A DNA stretch of 64,000 nucleotides from Cellvibrio mixtus subsp. mixtus J3-8 (GTDB taxonomy: Bacteria; Pseudomonadota; Gammaproteobacteria; Pseudomonadales; Cellvibrionaceae), in assembly GCF_000766945.1 (NCBI RefSeq), contig NZ_ALBT01000032.1, forward strand, positions 62,001 to 126,000. Direction: 5' to 3'. Shown piece by piece: positions 8,528 to 17,895 of the stretch. Below the pieces are notes generated by a model that saw only the letters and a program-made list of their open reading frames with translations, did not search any database and was not told where the DNA came from. The translations under genes were made by a program, and so were the position numbers. Within the stretch, counting starts at the first letter, position 1. Every line of letters begins with the position of its first letter.

Positions 8528-9068
8528 TATCGGAAGCAGTCACGGATTTTATTATTCGGCAAGGATTGCCGGCCGCAACAACACCGTCGGGAATATCTTT
8601 ATTCACCAGGCTTCCTGCTCCAATCACTGAACCTTTACCAATCGTCACTCCCGCTAAAATAATTGCACCGCCACCAATCCAGCAATCATCGCCAATGGTG
8701 ACTGCTGCACTAAATTCCTTACCGGTTGCACGCTCTATCGGATCGAGTGGATGAGTGGTTGCATAAATTTGCACATTAGGACCAAACATTACTCGATCAC
8801 CAATGCGTACCTCGGCGCAATCCAGGATGACGCAATTGTGATTGGCATAAAATCGCTCACCCAAAAAAATATTACTGCCGTAATCACAAAAAAAATGAGG
8901 TTCTATATAAGCGCTGGAAACTTGCCCGAACAATTGTTGGTAAATCGGTTTGCGGGCTTTGGTTTGGTCGGCACGCAGGGCGTTTAGCTCCGCACAGAGC
9001 TGCTTGGCACGTTTACGGGCGGCAACCAATTCAGGGGCAAACGGATTTACTTCATGGAAAGGATGCAT
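8514..9068 (-). CDS. sugar O-acetyltransferase (maltose/galactoside acetyltransferase family)
   Basis: Cytoplasmic trimeric left-handed beta-helix enzyme that moves acetyl from acetyl-CoA to a sugar hydroxyl. Its 184 residues match Maa/LacA length. An N-terminal helical Mac domain is followed by hexapeptide repeats (from about 75), the catalytic histidine in ATTHPLDP (H106), the GGGAIILAGVTIG stretch, and AAGNPCRI near the end. The natural acceptor is not known. It is convergent with, and overlaps, the yjfC-like gene. Confidence 0.88.
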   Translation of the reverse strand: MHPFHEVNPFAPELVAARKRAKQLCAELNALRADQTKARKPIYQQLFGQVSSAYIEPHFFCDYGSNIFLGERFYANHNCVILDCAEVRIGDRVMFGPNVQIYATTHPLDPIERATGKEFSAAVTIGDDCWIGGGAIILAGVTIGKGSVIGAGSLVNKDIPDGVVAAGNPCRIIKSVTASDINPE

Positions 9069-9199
9069 GCAATTGCTCTCGGGCGAAGGGGTTTTGGGGT
9101 AGAATAGCGTAATACCACGCCGGGATTACAGGCTTATCGAGCTCAAGAAATGATAACCATCAAGCGGTCGTAACCTTCAGGAAATTATAGAGAATACTT

Positions 9200-9676
9200 A
9201 TGAGAACTAATGATATTTTTCGCAAGCTTACCCAATCTTTACAGTTCGATACGCTGAAAATACAAACCTTATTTGCGCCTGCTGGTATTGATCTGAGCGA
9301 AAAGGAAATCGTCAATCTATTAAAAACAGATTACCAGCCCGGTTTTGAAACTATGCCCGACTACATATTGTTAATTTTCCTGAATAATTTGATTGATGAA
9401 TATCGCGGTAAAAAGCCGGATGCGGTAATGGAACCGGTGAACAAACACGGGAAAATCTCTAATAATGATGTGCTAAAAAAACTACGCATCGCTTTTAATT
9501 TGCATGAGCAAGACGTGCGAGAAGCATTAAAGCTAGTAACTATCGAACTCACAAAATCAGATCTCTCGGCATTATTTCGCAAACCCGGCCACGAACATTA
9601 CAAAGCCTGCGATGATGAATTGGTACTGGATTTTATCGACGGTATCGGAAAATTACTGCAAACGCGAAAAGCGTGA
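9200..9676 (+). CDS. DUF1456 family protein (YehS-like)
   Basis: A 158-residue soluble protein built of two tandem copies of the DUF1456 helical repeat: MRTNDIFRKL at the N-terminus and ISNNDVLKKLRIAF near residue 90 start each copy. The E. coli homologue is YehS, whose function is unknown. A TAGAAT element at about 9101 could be part of its promoter, but no clear -35 is present. It is followed after 11 bases by the DUF1415 gene, so the two are likely one operon. Confidence 0.88.
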   Translation: MRTNDIFRKLTQSLQFDTLKIQTLFAPAGIDLSEKEIVNLLKTDYQPGFETMPDYILLIFLNNLIDEYRGKKPDAVMEPVNKHGKISNNDVLKKLRIAFNLHEQDVREALKLVTIELTKSDLSALFRKPGHEHYKACDDELVLDFIDGIGKLLQTRKA

Positions 9677-9687
9677 AGGTTTGATCG

Positions 9688-10236
9688 ATGCAAGAGCAGA
9701 ACATTAATATCGCTGTAGTGCGCTGGTTAAATGAGGTGGTTATTGGTTTAAACCTGTGCCCTTTTGCCGGAAAGCCTACGCAGGAAAATCGCGTACGGAT
9801 TTTCATTTCAACTGCAAATGATGATGAATTATTACTACAGGACTTGCAGCGTGAAATGGAATTGCTGGACGAAAAGCCCGCCAGTGAACTGGAAACCACA
9901 CTGGTTGTTATCCCTGGCCATTTGCAGGATTTCTTTGACTACAACCAGTTTTTAAACTGGGCTGAGAAAATGATTAAACGCAATGGTTGGACCGGTATTT
10001 ACCAGTTGGCAACCTTCCATCCGAATTATTGTTTTGCCGGTGCTGAACCGGAAGATGCAGAAAACCTCACCAATCGCGCGCCTTATCCGATATTGCATAT
10101 TATTCGTGAGGCAAGTTTGGAAAAAGCATTGCAATATTACAAGGGTGTTGAAGAAGTTCCGGAAAATAATAAAAAGCGTATCGAAGCACTTTCTGATAGT
10201 GAAAGGGAAAAATTATTTTCGTATTTGATGAAATGA
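9688..10236 (+). CDS. DUF1415 family protein
   Basis: A 182-residue soluble protein matching DUF1415. Recognisable are the N-terminal VVRWLNEVVIGLNLCPFA, the central GIYQLATFHPNYCFAG and the PYPILHIIREASLE segment. Its role is unknown; conserved Cys, His and Asn residues suggest an enzyme, but no reaction can be assigned. It lies 11 bases after the DUF1456 gene and 27 bases before a small membrane-protein gene. Confidence 0.85.
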   Translation: MQEQNINIAVVRWLNEVVIGLNLCPFAGKPTQENRVRIFISTANDDELLLQDLQREMELLDEKPASELETTLVVIPGHLQDFFDYNQFLNWAEKMIKRNGWTGIYQLATFHPNYCFAGAEPEDAENLTNRAPYPILHIIREASLEKALQYYKGVEEVPENNKKRIEALSDSEREKLFSYLMK

Positions 10237-10263
10237 TAAGGTTGAAATACAAAGGAATAAATA

Positions 10264-10488
10264 ATGCAGTTAATAAAAATGATGGTTACGCTATTTTTGG
10301 TAATGGGCGCAATCTGGACCTTGCTTCCCTGGGCGGTTGGTGTAAATAATTATGTAAAGTCGCATAGTGGATATTTAACAGCAATTGCGCGCAGTTACTG
10401 GTTGCTGCTGCTGGTATTACATCCCTTGTTAATTTATTTATTATGGTTAATTAGAAAAAAGGAGCAGTACGAAAACTGCTCCTTTTGA
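10264..10488 (+). CDS. small two-helix membrane protein, unknown
   Basis: A 74-residue protein with two hydrophobic helices (about 4-26 and 44-63). Not recognised. The ATG at 10264 has only a weak ribosome binding site (AAAGGAATAA). The last ten codons lie inside the bidirectional terminator hairpin at 10457-10486, and the stop falls right after its T-run. A frame that runs through a terminator is unusual, so the annotated C-terminus, or the gene itself, is less certain than its neighbours. Confidence 0.55.
   Translation: MQLIKMMVTLFLVMGAIWTLLPWAVGVNNYVKSHSGYLTAIARSYWLLLLVLHPLLIYLLWLIRKKEQYENCSF
10457..10486. terminator. bidirectional intrinsic terminator
   Basis: A 12-bp perfect inverted repeat (AAAAGGAGCAGT / ACTGCTCCTTTT) around an ACGAAA loop, with A- and T-runs on both sides, sits between the plus-strand DUF1415 group and the convergent TonB receptor gene. 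It can end transcription from both directions. Confidence 0.9.
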
Positions 10489-10520
10489 TGTTAAAAAATT
10501 CTGTTGATAGTTATTCTAAA

Positions 10521-13500
10521 TTAATAGTTAATCTGGAAATTAATAAACACTTCCCGCCCCACATAGTCATACCCGCTGTACAGTGGCGAATTGCCAACGC
10601 GATTAAAATAACCAGCAGAAATTTCCGGTGGTGTTTCGTTGGTCAGGTTGCGCACCCCGAATGTTGTCTTCCAGGTTTCTGCTTGATAACGTGCAGAGAT
10701 AAGGTGTTCGAAGTAACTGGGAACCGTGTAATCTGAAAAGCTCTCCGCAGGGTCTTCCTCAGCTATTGAATAACCGTCCATGCTACTGATCCAGTCAACA
10801 CTGTAAAGGAATTTCCAATCATCCAGGGTGTAGCTGATGCTGGCAGAACCGCCAAATTCCGGTTTTTCCAGGCTGCCGTTATACTCCTTGAATTCTTCAC
10901 CTCTAAATAATTGTTCAGCTTGTGTGTAATAACGTGTGAGGCTTAGATTAACTCCCAGATTTCCAGGGCCTATATCCTGGCCAAAATCTGCATTCACATC
11001 CAGGCCACGTAATTTTTCGGAAGATAAATTGGTATAGGCATTATTGACTGTTAATTGTTTGGTAACCGCATCGCGCGTGACAAAACGACATAAACCCGTG
11101 TCGGCGGCAAAATCGGTAGCGGAGTCATAGCAGCGTTTCAAAATTTCATCTTCGCCCACCTGTTGAACACCATTTTCAATTTCAATTTCAAAGTAATCAA
11201 CAGCGATACTGATTTGGGTTGAATCGCTAACATGTGGTTCGAAAATAAAGCCGTAAGTAGTGTTGTCCGATGTTTCCGCAAATAAACCAGCTTCTGCTCC
11301 ACCAAGGTTAAAAATTTCTACACCGTTAGTGGCATTGAACGCGGGATTTGATAATTCTGCATCGCAGTTTGCTGCACGATTAGGATTGGCCGCATTGCTG
11401 TAATCGTTACACGGATCAATCGATGCTGCACGGAAACCGCTCGTTGGTCCCTGGAATTGTTCAAACAGTGCTGGCGCGCGATAAGAGGTTCCACGGCTGG
11501 CACGTAGTGTGAACCAATCGGTAATCGCATAAATCAAACCTACTTTATAAGTATCATCTGATCCGTAAGAATTGTAATCGGTGTAGCGAATCGAACCGTT
11601 AAAAGTGAGTTCTTCTGCAAAGGCAGCACCGCTTAGTATTGGAATCTGGATTTCACTATAAACTTCGGTGACGTCATCTTCTCCAACTGTTGGCGTCGCA
11701 CTGCTTAAATTATAAAGATTGCCATTAACACTGTTTTCATCTGGCTGATCATTGATTTCCATTTTGCGATGTTCAAGGCCCAATACTGCTTGTACTTTAC
11801 CGGCGGGAACACTGAATAATGGTCCATCAAAAATTGCGCTGTAAATAGATTCTTCATATTCGGTTTTACCAATGATATTACGGAAAACATAATCCCTAAA
11901 ATCTTGCGGTAAATTTCCCCCGATCACCGCAGCCGTTAAACGGGGAAAGGGAACGCATTTTTCGCCCGGGTTGGTAAGGCTTATCTCACAGGTTAAGCCG
12001 TCGCGTACCAGGCTTGAATTCAACCCACCCGGTGCCGTAATTGAATCGCTCGCATAAGTGAGTTTGTCGATCAGAAATGATTGCTGTTCATAAGTCGCAT
12101 CGGATTTTGCATAGCTTGTATAAATGTCGTAACGCCAATCAGGCAAAAAAACAAGGTCGCCGCGCAAGCCGAAAGTGGGTTTATAAAAATCCACTTCCTG
12201 TCTGCTGATATCAGTGTCAAAACCCACAAAAGCACGTACTCCGACGGAATCTCCATCACTGGTTCCCTGGTCTGCTCCGAAAGTTGAAAACGTCAGTGAG
12301 GTTGGAATCGCGGCGCTGCCTCGACGGTAATCCATAATCATTTGACGAAAACCTGCTTGCTCTGATTCCCTGCGCGATGCTAATAATTCACCATACAGTT
12401 CAGCCTTTCCCAGGGCTTGTAAATCGTATTTACCTTGGACAAAACCGGTGTAATTTTTTGCCGGGGAAATTAAATTTTCTTTAAGCATATTGGGGTCAAA
12501 TGTATCGCGAATATTGGTACTTAATGATTGCAGATATTGATCATCACCGTCGTTAACGATTTCAAAACCACCAACACCTTCAAAGCCAACCAGACCGCTA
12601 TTTATTGAAGCGTTGGGTCTGAAGCGAGTGAAGATCGTTTTCGATGGATCGGGTGTATAGGGAGCGCCAACAACAGGTCCCGATAATCCGAAGTCCCTCC
12701 AGTTCTCACCATCAATACCTTCGAGCCCAATCGTATTGACGGTGACACCATTTGATCCCGTCGCTGTTATTGGATAGCACTTGGATTTATTGGTTCGCAC
12801 GTCAATAAAATCGTCTGCTTCACCGGTTACCGGATCGCGAAAGTTGTCGCGATTGCAGCGTGTCCATTCACGATCACCCAGCGTGAGCGATTTGCGTTCG
12901 TAATAATCAAATGAACCGGAAATAGAAAAGCGCTCTTCATCAAGCCCGCCGACAATTGATAAGCGGACTTGCTCCCCGCCACCCTCGGTGGGATGGTTAA
13001 AATCACCTTCAAGCACTAATCCATCTACATTGTCGCGAGTGATTACATTGATCACGCCGCTCACTGCATCAGAACCGTAAATGGACGATGCTCCATCGCG
13101 CAGGATTTCCACACGTTCAATCATCGCTGTTGGCAACACGTTTAAATCCGCTGTGCCCACTGAGCCTTGCGTTCCCGCCGGTGCAACGCGACGACCATTG
13201 ATTAACACGAGCGTGCGACTTGCCCCTAAACCGCGCAATGAAATGGTATTTGCACCGGGACCGCCCTCAGTGACATAGCTACCGAAAGCATTATTAATTT
13301 GCGAGGAGCCACCGGTAATCGCATTTGATTGCAATAAATCAGTAGTGGAATTAAGGCCTGCGGCCGCAGCGTCTTCACGGGTAACAAGTGTGGTTGGTGA
13401 AACGGTTTTTAAATTGGTCTGGCGAATACGCGACCCCACAATCACCAGCTCTTCAATTTCATTCGCTTGTTCGCCATTTCCTGGCTCTTGTGCAAGAACC

Positions 13501-13625
13501 TGCGGACTACCCCATAGCAAACTGCAAAGACCGGTAGCGGCAATGATTTTGGGAACGGTTAATTGAGAGGTCATTGGAGCGGTGAAAGAACGTATTGCGA
13601 GGTACAAAATGTGTTGCTTGATCAT
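10521..13625 (-). CDS. TonB-dependent outer-membrane receptor
   Basis: An outer-membrane active-uptake receptor of about 1034 residues. A signal peptide ending in VLAQ precedes a short region with EELVIVGSRIRQTN, then the plug domain (about 60-190) with SLRGLGASRTLVLINGRR, RVEILRDGASSIYGSDAVSG and VINVITR. The rest is a 22-strand barrel with TonB-receptor motifs (SYRAPALFEQF, NLTNETPPE) and an aromatic C-terminus (FINFQINY). The upstream AAGGAG fits the ATG at 13625 (or 13628), not the one at 13643. This subgroup in Cellvibrio-like bacteria often takes up oligosaccharides, but no polysaccharide-utilisation genes are adjacent, so the substrate is open. Confidence 0.92.
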   Translation of the reverse strand: MIKQHILYLAIRSFTAPMTSQLTVPKIIAATGLCSLLWGSPQVLAQEPGNGEQANEIEELVIVGSRIRQTNLKTVSPTTLVTREDAAAAGLNSTTDLLQSNAITGGSSQINNAFGSYVTEGGPGANTISLRGLGASRTLVLINGRRVAPAGTQGSVGTADLNVLPTAMIERVEILRDGASSIYGSDAVSGVINVITRDNVDGLVLEGDFNHPTEGGGEQVRLSIVGGLDEERFSISGSFDYYERKSLTLGDREWTRCNRDNFRDPVTGEADDFIDVRTNKSKCYPITATGSNGVTVNTIGLEGIDGENWRDFGLSGPVVGAPYTPDPSKTIFTRFRPNASINSGLVGFEGVGGFEIVNDGDDQYLQSLSTNIRDTFDPNMLKENLISPAKNYTGFVQGKYDLQALGKAELYGELLASRRESEQAGFRQMIMDYRRGSAAIPTSLTFSTFGADQGTSDGDSVGVRAFVGFDTDISRQEVDFYKPTFGLRGDLVFLPDWRYDIYTSYAKSDATYEQQSFLIDKLTYASDSITAPGGLNSSLVRDGLTCEISLTNPGEKCVPFPRLTAAVIGGNLPQDFRDYVFRNIIGKTEYEESIYSAIFDGPLFSVPAGKVQAVLGLEHRKMEINDQPDENSVNGNLYNLSSATPTVGEDDVTEVYSEIQIPILSGAAFAEELTFNGSIRYTDYNSYGSDDTYKVGLIYAITDWFTLRASRGTSYRAPALFEQFQGPTSGFRAASIDPCNDYSNAANPNRAANCDAELSNPAFNATNGVEIFNLGGAEAGLFAETSDNTTYGFIFEPHVSDSTQISIAVDYFEIEIENGVQQVGEDEILKRCYDSATDFAADTGLCRFVTRDAVTKQLTVNNAYTNLSSEKLRGLDVNADFGQDIGPGNLGVNLSLTRYYTQAEQLFRGEEFKEYNGSLEKPEFGGSASISYTLDDWKFLYSVDWISSMDGYSIAEEDPAESFSDYTVPSYFEHLISARYQAETWKTTFGVRNLTNETPPEISAGYFNRVGNSPLYSGYDYVGREVFINFQINY

Positions 13626-13767
13626 CATAACTCCTTCGCTCATCTGTGTGAGTCAGCACTGGTTGCCAGACATTATCAGTATAATTTTCCACAGCACCTT
13701 GATCAGCTATGCGCTGACGTGCTGCTTACAGTCTAGTGACAAGCAAAAAATCTGCCGCTCGAAATGC

Positions 13768-13780
13768 ATCACATTGTGAT
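13768..13780. promoter_or_regulatory. 13-bp palindrome upstream of the TonB receptor
   Basis: ATCACA-T-TGTGAT is a perfect 6+1+6 inverted repeat about 140 bases upstream of the receptor start, in the 314-base gap at 13626-13939. It could be an operator. It is not a CRP site, because the half-sites point the opposite way. Nothing else stands out in this gap. Confidence 0.3.
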
Positions 13781-13939
13781 TTTTTGCACTAAAAAAGCAT
13801 AAAAGTTTTGTTTGGATGTGTGAAATGAAAAATCAGGCGCCAGAATCCATTTTTATTGTACTGATAAGTGATTCTGGCTATGGCGATGGAGTGGGGTTAA
13901 GCGACGTGAAAAAACGGAACGCAAATTAACAGCGATGAT

Positions 13940-14920
13940 TTACAGCGGATGACTAAAGCAATCAATCAATTCCATAACTGCTTTTGCTTCGCTGATTGAA
14001 CAGGGGTTATTTCGCTCGCCACGAAAATAATTATTTACTTGCTCGATCATTGGCTGCTGGATGTGTTGTGGATTAGGAATAATTATTTCTTCTTCGCCAT
14101 CAGTATTGGTTAGACGAATGACTTGCTGGCCAAAGAAGTTGATGGTTAATTTGCCTTTGGTGCCGATAATTTCACATTGATCGCGTGTTTGTTCCGCCCC
14201 AACTGCAAAGTGCCAGCGCCCCTGCAACAAAACGCCTGATTCAAATGTTGCCCAACCGTGTACAGCATCATCAGCGTTATTAAACTTCCGTTGGTTAAAA
14301 CCAAAACCACTGGCTTTATCGACGGCGCCAAACCAATAAAGCATTAAATCCAATTGGTGTGGTGATAAGTCGTGGAATAAACCTCCACCGGATAACGCCG
14401 GATTTACTCGCCAGTTATCATCGGTAGTGGTAATAATTTTTGAGGCTGCCGGCTGCAGCATATCCAACTGCACTAACAGCGGCGCGCCAATTGCACCATT
14501 GCGAATCAATTCGTGCATTTTCATAAAGCAAGGTACATGGCGGCGATAATGGGCTGCTGTCACTTTTCTGCCTGTGCTTTTTTCAATCGCAATAATGTCT
14601 TCGCATTCGGCGGCGTTTAATGTGACCGGTTTTTCGATATAAACATCTTTGCCCGCTTTCATTGCCGCAATTGCATAATCTTTATGTTGCGCTGGTGGCG
14701 TAGCGATGTACACGGCGTTTATATCGGGATTAGCGAACAATGCTTCGGCACTGTCGTACCAATGTGGCACCTTGTGGCGTCGGGCGTAATCTTCTGCTTT
14801 ACTACTGTTGCGGCGCATTACTGCAATTAATTCTGAACCCGGCGCCTTGTAAAAACCGGGGCCGCTTTTTACTTCGCATACATCGCCAACACCAATAATT
14901 CCCCAGCGGATTTTTTGCAT
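13940..14920 (-). CDS. Gfo/Idh/MocA family NAD(P)-dependent oxidoreductase
   Basis: A 326-residue cytoplasmic enzyme. The Rossmann fold starts at once with GIIGVGDV, the family motif EKP lies at 96-98 and the C-terminal domain carries GGGLFHDLSPHQLD near 175, where the histidine and aspartate act in catalysis. Family members oxidise a hydroxyl of a sugar, inositol or related compound with NAD(P)+. It lies 59 bases downstream of the CvfB-like gene on the same strand. The substrate cannot be predicted. Confidence 0.88.
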   Translation of the reverse strand: MQKIRWGIIGVGDVCEVKSGPGFYKAPGSELIAVMRRNSSKAEDYARRHKVPHWYDSAEALFANPDINAVYIATPPAQHKDYAIAAMKAGKDVYIEKPVTLNAAECEDIIAIEKSTGRKVTAAHYRRHVPCFMKMHELIRNGAIGAPLLVQLDMLQPAASKIITTTDDNWRVNPALSGGGLFHDLSPHQLDLMLYWFGAVDKASGFGFNQRKFNNADDAVHGWATFESGVLLQGRWHFAVGAEQTRDQCEIIGTKGKLTINFFGQQVIRLTNTDGEEEIIIPNPQHIQQPMIEQVNNYFRGERNNPCSISEAKAVMELIDCFSHPL

Positions 14921-14979
14921 ACTTTGCTCACTTGCTACAACGGATTTATGTTAGATCCGGAATTTTTCAATTCCCGAAT

Positions 14980-15813
14980 TTATTCAACAAGGGTGATCTT
15001 GTCTTTTTCAATCAGGATTTTACGTTGCTTGTACAATAAACTCAGTGCGTTTTTGTAATTGCCTTTGCTGACGTTAAAGGCTTTATAGATGGCTTCAGGT
15101 TCACTTTTATCGGTGAGGAAGGAAACTCCGCCGCGTTTTTGTAAATCGGCGAGAATTTTTTCAGCCAGGTCTTCTTTGCTGTCGCGCGCACGTTGTTGCA
15201 AACTTAAATCGATCTTGCGGTCATCGCGAATGGTCTTGATAAATCCTTTTACTTTTTCACCGTAAAGCAGTGTGCGAAACGCATCATCGCGGAAAATTAA
15301 ACCCAGGTGGGAATGATTGATGACTGCTTTATAGCCCATATCGCTGCGGCCACAGATAATTAAATCAACCGGTTGCTGGGTGCGGAAGCCGCTGGCGCGC
15401 TCTTCGAGGTGACGATTCAAGCGCGATGACGCAGTGATGCGCCCGGTATGTTCATCCAGATAAATACACACCACGTAGGAGCGGCCCGCTTCCATGGGTT
15501 TATGTTGCTCGCTATAAGGCACTAATAAATCTTTGGGTAAGCCCCAATCCAGGAATGCACCTACCTGGTTAACCTCTTTTACTTCCAGGAATGCACATTC
15601 GCCCACAGTTGCTTTGGGCGTGAGGGTAGTGGCGATAATACAATCGTCAGAATCCAGGTAGATAAATACATCCAGCTCATCGCCAATGTTCATTGCTTCG
15701 GTGACATAGCGTTTGGGCAATAAAATGTTGCCGTATTTGCCGCCGTCCAGAAAAAGGCCAAAGTCAGTGCGTTTGATAATTTTTAAACGATTTTGATCGC
15801 CTACCCGTAACAT
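14980..15813 (-). CDS. CvfB-family S1 RNA-binding protein (YitL-like)
   Basis: A 277-residue protein with consecutive S1-type OB folds and a C-terminal winged-helix segment, the layout of CvfB/YitL. Motifs include LFLDGGKYGNILLPKRY near residues 20-36 (first S1), GAFLDWGLPKDLLVPYSEQ near 95-113 (second S1) and GLIFRDDAFRTLLYGEKVKGFIKTI (third). CvfB binds RNA and affects virulence gene expression in Staphylococcus; the gammaproteobacterial role is not established. ATG at 15813. Confidence 0.85.
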   Translation of the reverse strand: MLRVGDQNRLKIIKRTDFGLFLDGGKYGNILLPKRYVTEAMNIGDELDVFIYLDSDDCIIATTLTPKATVGECAFLEVKEVNQVGAFLDWGLPKDLLVPYSEQHKPMEAGRSYVVCIYLDEHTGRITASSRLNRHLEERASGFRTQQPVDLIICGRSDMGYKAVINHSHLGLIFRDDAFRTLLYGEKVKGFIKTIRDDRKIDLSLQQRARDSKEDLAEKILADLQKRGGVSFLTDKSEPEAIYKAFNVSKGNYKNALSLLYKQRKILIEKDKITLVE

Positions 15814-15960
15814 AAAAAACCTTTGCTGATACTAGTACATGAGATGGTGCACAGTGTATGCGTTATAAGCAGGGGATTTCCAGTTTTACCGGTAGATTGG
15901 GGAAATATAATGGGGCCTTGCATCCTTCAGTGACAATCAGGGCTATTAGTTCCGATGGAC

Positions 15961-15984
15961 AAAAAGGAGCCGCATGGACTCCTT
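15961..15984 (-). terminator. intrinsic terminator of the aldolase-synthase operon
   Basis: The stem AAGGAG / CTCCTT (extendable by CC/GG with one bulge) is followed on the minus strand by a U5 run (A-run at 15961-15965). It lies about 40 bases past the stop of the minus-strand gene ending at 16025. Confidence 0.7.
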
Positions 15985-16024
15985 CTTTATTAATGCAAAA
16001 CACCTTTTTTAATCAGCCAATTTT

Positions 16025-16939
16025 CTATGCAATTTCCATCAGTGTTTGCAGTAAAGATTGTAATTTTTTGTTACCTGTTTCATCCAGTGCTTGCAGTGGT
16101 TTGCGTGGTTCACCTACGGGTAGTCCTTTCAATTTTAATCCTGCCTTGATCGTTGTAGGTAGTCCACCTTTCAGAATAAATTCCAACAGTGGTAATTGTT
16201 GGTAAAATATTTCGCGCGCTGATGTGAGGTCATTATTTTGAATCGCTTGATAAAGTTTTAGTGGCCACTGTGAAATGATATTGGGCGCTGCAGTGCACCA
16301 GCCAGTTGCTCCTGCTGCAAACGCTTCCAGCGCTAATGGATTACTGCCGTTATAAAACGGTAACTCGCCATTACTCAGTAAGCGGATTTTATGCATGCGC
16401 TGAATGTCACCGGTGCTTTCTTTTACCATAGTGACATTGTCGATGGATTTGAACAGCTGCACGATTAATTCCGGGGGCATATCAATACCACTGGTGGCGG
16501 GATTGTTATAAACCATAATGGGCAATGAAACTGCATCGGCAATTTTGGCGTAGTGATTAAAAATTTCATCGGGTGTTAATTTCCAATAGGAGGCGGGCAA
16601 TACCATAATTGCATCGGCACCGGATTTTTCGGCAATTTTTGCGCGATTAATAGCATTCTGTGTGGTGAGATCCGATACACCCACAATAACGGGTAAACGC
16701 TTGTTTACCGCTTTAATGCTCGCCTGCGCGACTTCCGTCCATTCTTCATCATTTAAATAAGCGCTTTCACCGGTACTGCCTAACGGTGCAATCGCATGTG
16801 AACCGTTACGGATTAATTGTTCGATCAATGTGGCCAGCGTTTTAGTATCCACTTTGCCATTTGATGAAAAAGGTGTGATGGGGTAGGTAATGATTCCTTT
16901 AAATAAAGAACCCTGGAAAACATCGGTTTTTCTAGTCAT
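16025..16939 (-). CDS. dihydrodipicolinate synthase/N-acetylneuraminate lyase family protein
   Basis: A class I Schiff-base aldolase of 304 residues from the ATG at 16939 (GAGG upstream; a frame open to 16987 is less likely). It shows the TIM-barrel family motifs GSTGE (54-58), the proton-relay tyrosine in VYNNP (Y144) and the Schiff-base lysine in VKESTGD (K173). True DapA is usually about 292 residues and unlinked to a class II aldolase, and dapB lies far away at 62.5 kb. The pairing with an aldolase and a MocR regulator suggests a dedicated aldolase or dehydratase for a sugar acid or keto acid and not lysine synthesis, but this is inference. Confidence 0.85.
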   Translation of the reverse strand: MTRKTDVFQGSLFKGIITYPITPFSSNGKVDTKTLATLIEQLIRNGSHAIAPLGSTGESAYLNDEEWTEVAQASIKAVNKRLPVIVGVSDLTTQNAINRAKIAEKSGADAIMVLPASYWKLTPDEIFNHYAKIADAVSLPIMVYNNPATSGIDMPPELIVQLFKSIDNVTMVKESTGDIQRMHKIRLLSNGELPFYNGSNPLALEAFAAGATGWCTAAPNIISQWPLKLYQAIQNNDLTSAREIFYQQLPLLEFILKGGLPTTIKAGLKLKGLPVGEPRKPLQALDETGNKKLQSLLQTLMEIA

Positions 16940-16974
16940 AAAAATATCCTCAGTGGGTGATGGAAAATAAAAAT

Positions 16975-17757
16975 TTATTGCAAACAATCACGGTGATTGC
17001 GCAATGCACGACGAGCGTAGTACGCAAAAAAAGCTTGATGGCGTTTGGGGGTGGAGGTCCAGTCATGTGCTTCCTGTGCAAGCGTTTCATCAATCGGCTG
17101 GATGTGGCCCGCCGCCATCGCAGCGAGTTGCATACGTGCAGCGCGCTCAAATAAATGCGCGAGCATCAATGCTTCTTCCACGGTGCGGCCAGTAACAAGC
17201 AATCCGTGGTGCGCTAAAAATAAACAGCGTTTATTGCCCAGCGCTTCAGAAATAATTTGGCCTTCGCTATTGCCCACGGGAATGCCGGGCCATTGCGTGA
17301 GAAAAGCGCAATCATTGAAGAGTGGGGTGGTATCCATATGCGAAATCACCAGCGGTGTTTCGAGCATGGATAAAGTGGCCACATGAAATGGATGGGTGTG
17401 GATGATGCAATTGATTTCGGGATTACTGCGATAAACCCAGGTATGAAAACGGTTGGCGGGATTAGGCATTCCCTCACCACTCAAACGATTTAAATCTTCA
17501 TTTACCACCAGCAAATTGGATGCGGTAATTTCATCGAACCCAAGGCCCAATTGTTGGGTGTAGTAGGTGCCGGGTTGGTTAGCACGCGCGGTAATTTGGC
17601 CGGCCAATCCTGAATCATGGCCAGCATCAAATAAAATCCGGCAAGCAAGCGCCAGTTTTTCCGGCGTATTCCATTGGGGCAGCGCTAAAAACTGTTCCAT
17701 TTTCCGGTGCGACTGACGCACCAGTTCCTCTTTCGACGTAGTAAGGGTATCGGCCAT
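16975..17757 (-). CDS. class II aldolase/adducin family protein
   Basis: A metal-dependent aldolase or decarboxylase of 260 residues from the ATG at 17757, which has a strong AAGGAG site. Zinc-binding histidines are visible in HTHPFH (120-125) and HHGLLV (from 183). The family cleaves phosphorylated or free sugar and sugar-acid substrates (fuculose, ribulose, tetronate compounds) or decarboxylates; the exact reaction cannot be read from the sequence. The stop is 35 bases before the dihydrodipicolinate-synthase-like gene, and the MocR-type regulator is divergent, so the three form one regulated unit. Confidence 0.87.
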   Translation of the reverse strand: MADTLTTSKEELVRQSHRKMEQFLALPQWNTPEKLALACRILFDAGHDSGLAGQITARANQPGTYYTQQLGLGFDEITASNLLVVNEDLNRLSGEGMPNPANRFHTWVYRSNPEINCIIHTHPFHVATLSMLETPLVISHMDTTPLFNDCAFLTQWPGIPVGNSEGQIISEALGNKRCLFLAHHGLLVTGRTVEEALMLAHLFERAARMQLAAMAAGHIQPIDETLAQEAHDWTSTPKRHQAFFAYYARRALRNHRDCLQ

Positions 17758-17825
17758 ATCTTTGCTCCTTATGCTGCTGGGGGTGGTTGACGTAAAAGTT
17801 TTCGGAGGTAATAGTGCGTCGTTTT

Positions 17826-17846
17826 CTGGACCCTTAAAACGTCCAG
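17826..17846. promoter_or_regulatory. inverted repeat in the divergent promoter region, candidate MocR site
   Basis: CTGGAC-N9-GTCCAG lies in the 138-base gap between the divergent aldolase gene (start 17757) and the MocR gene (start 17896). MocR proteins commonly bind such gaps to control themselves and the divergent operon. The site is proposed from position and symmetry only. Confidence 0.4.
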
Positions 17847-17895
17847 TTTTGTAATTTATAGGGGGCCAGTGGATGGGGTTGTTTATGGAGGGGGT

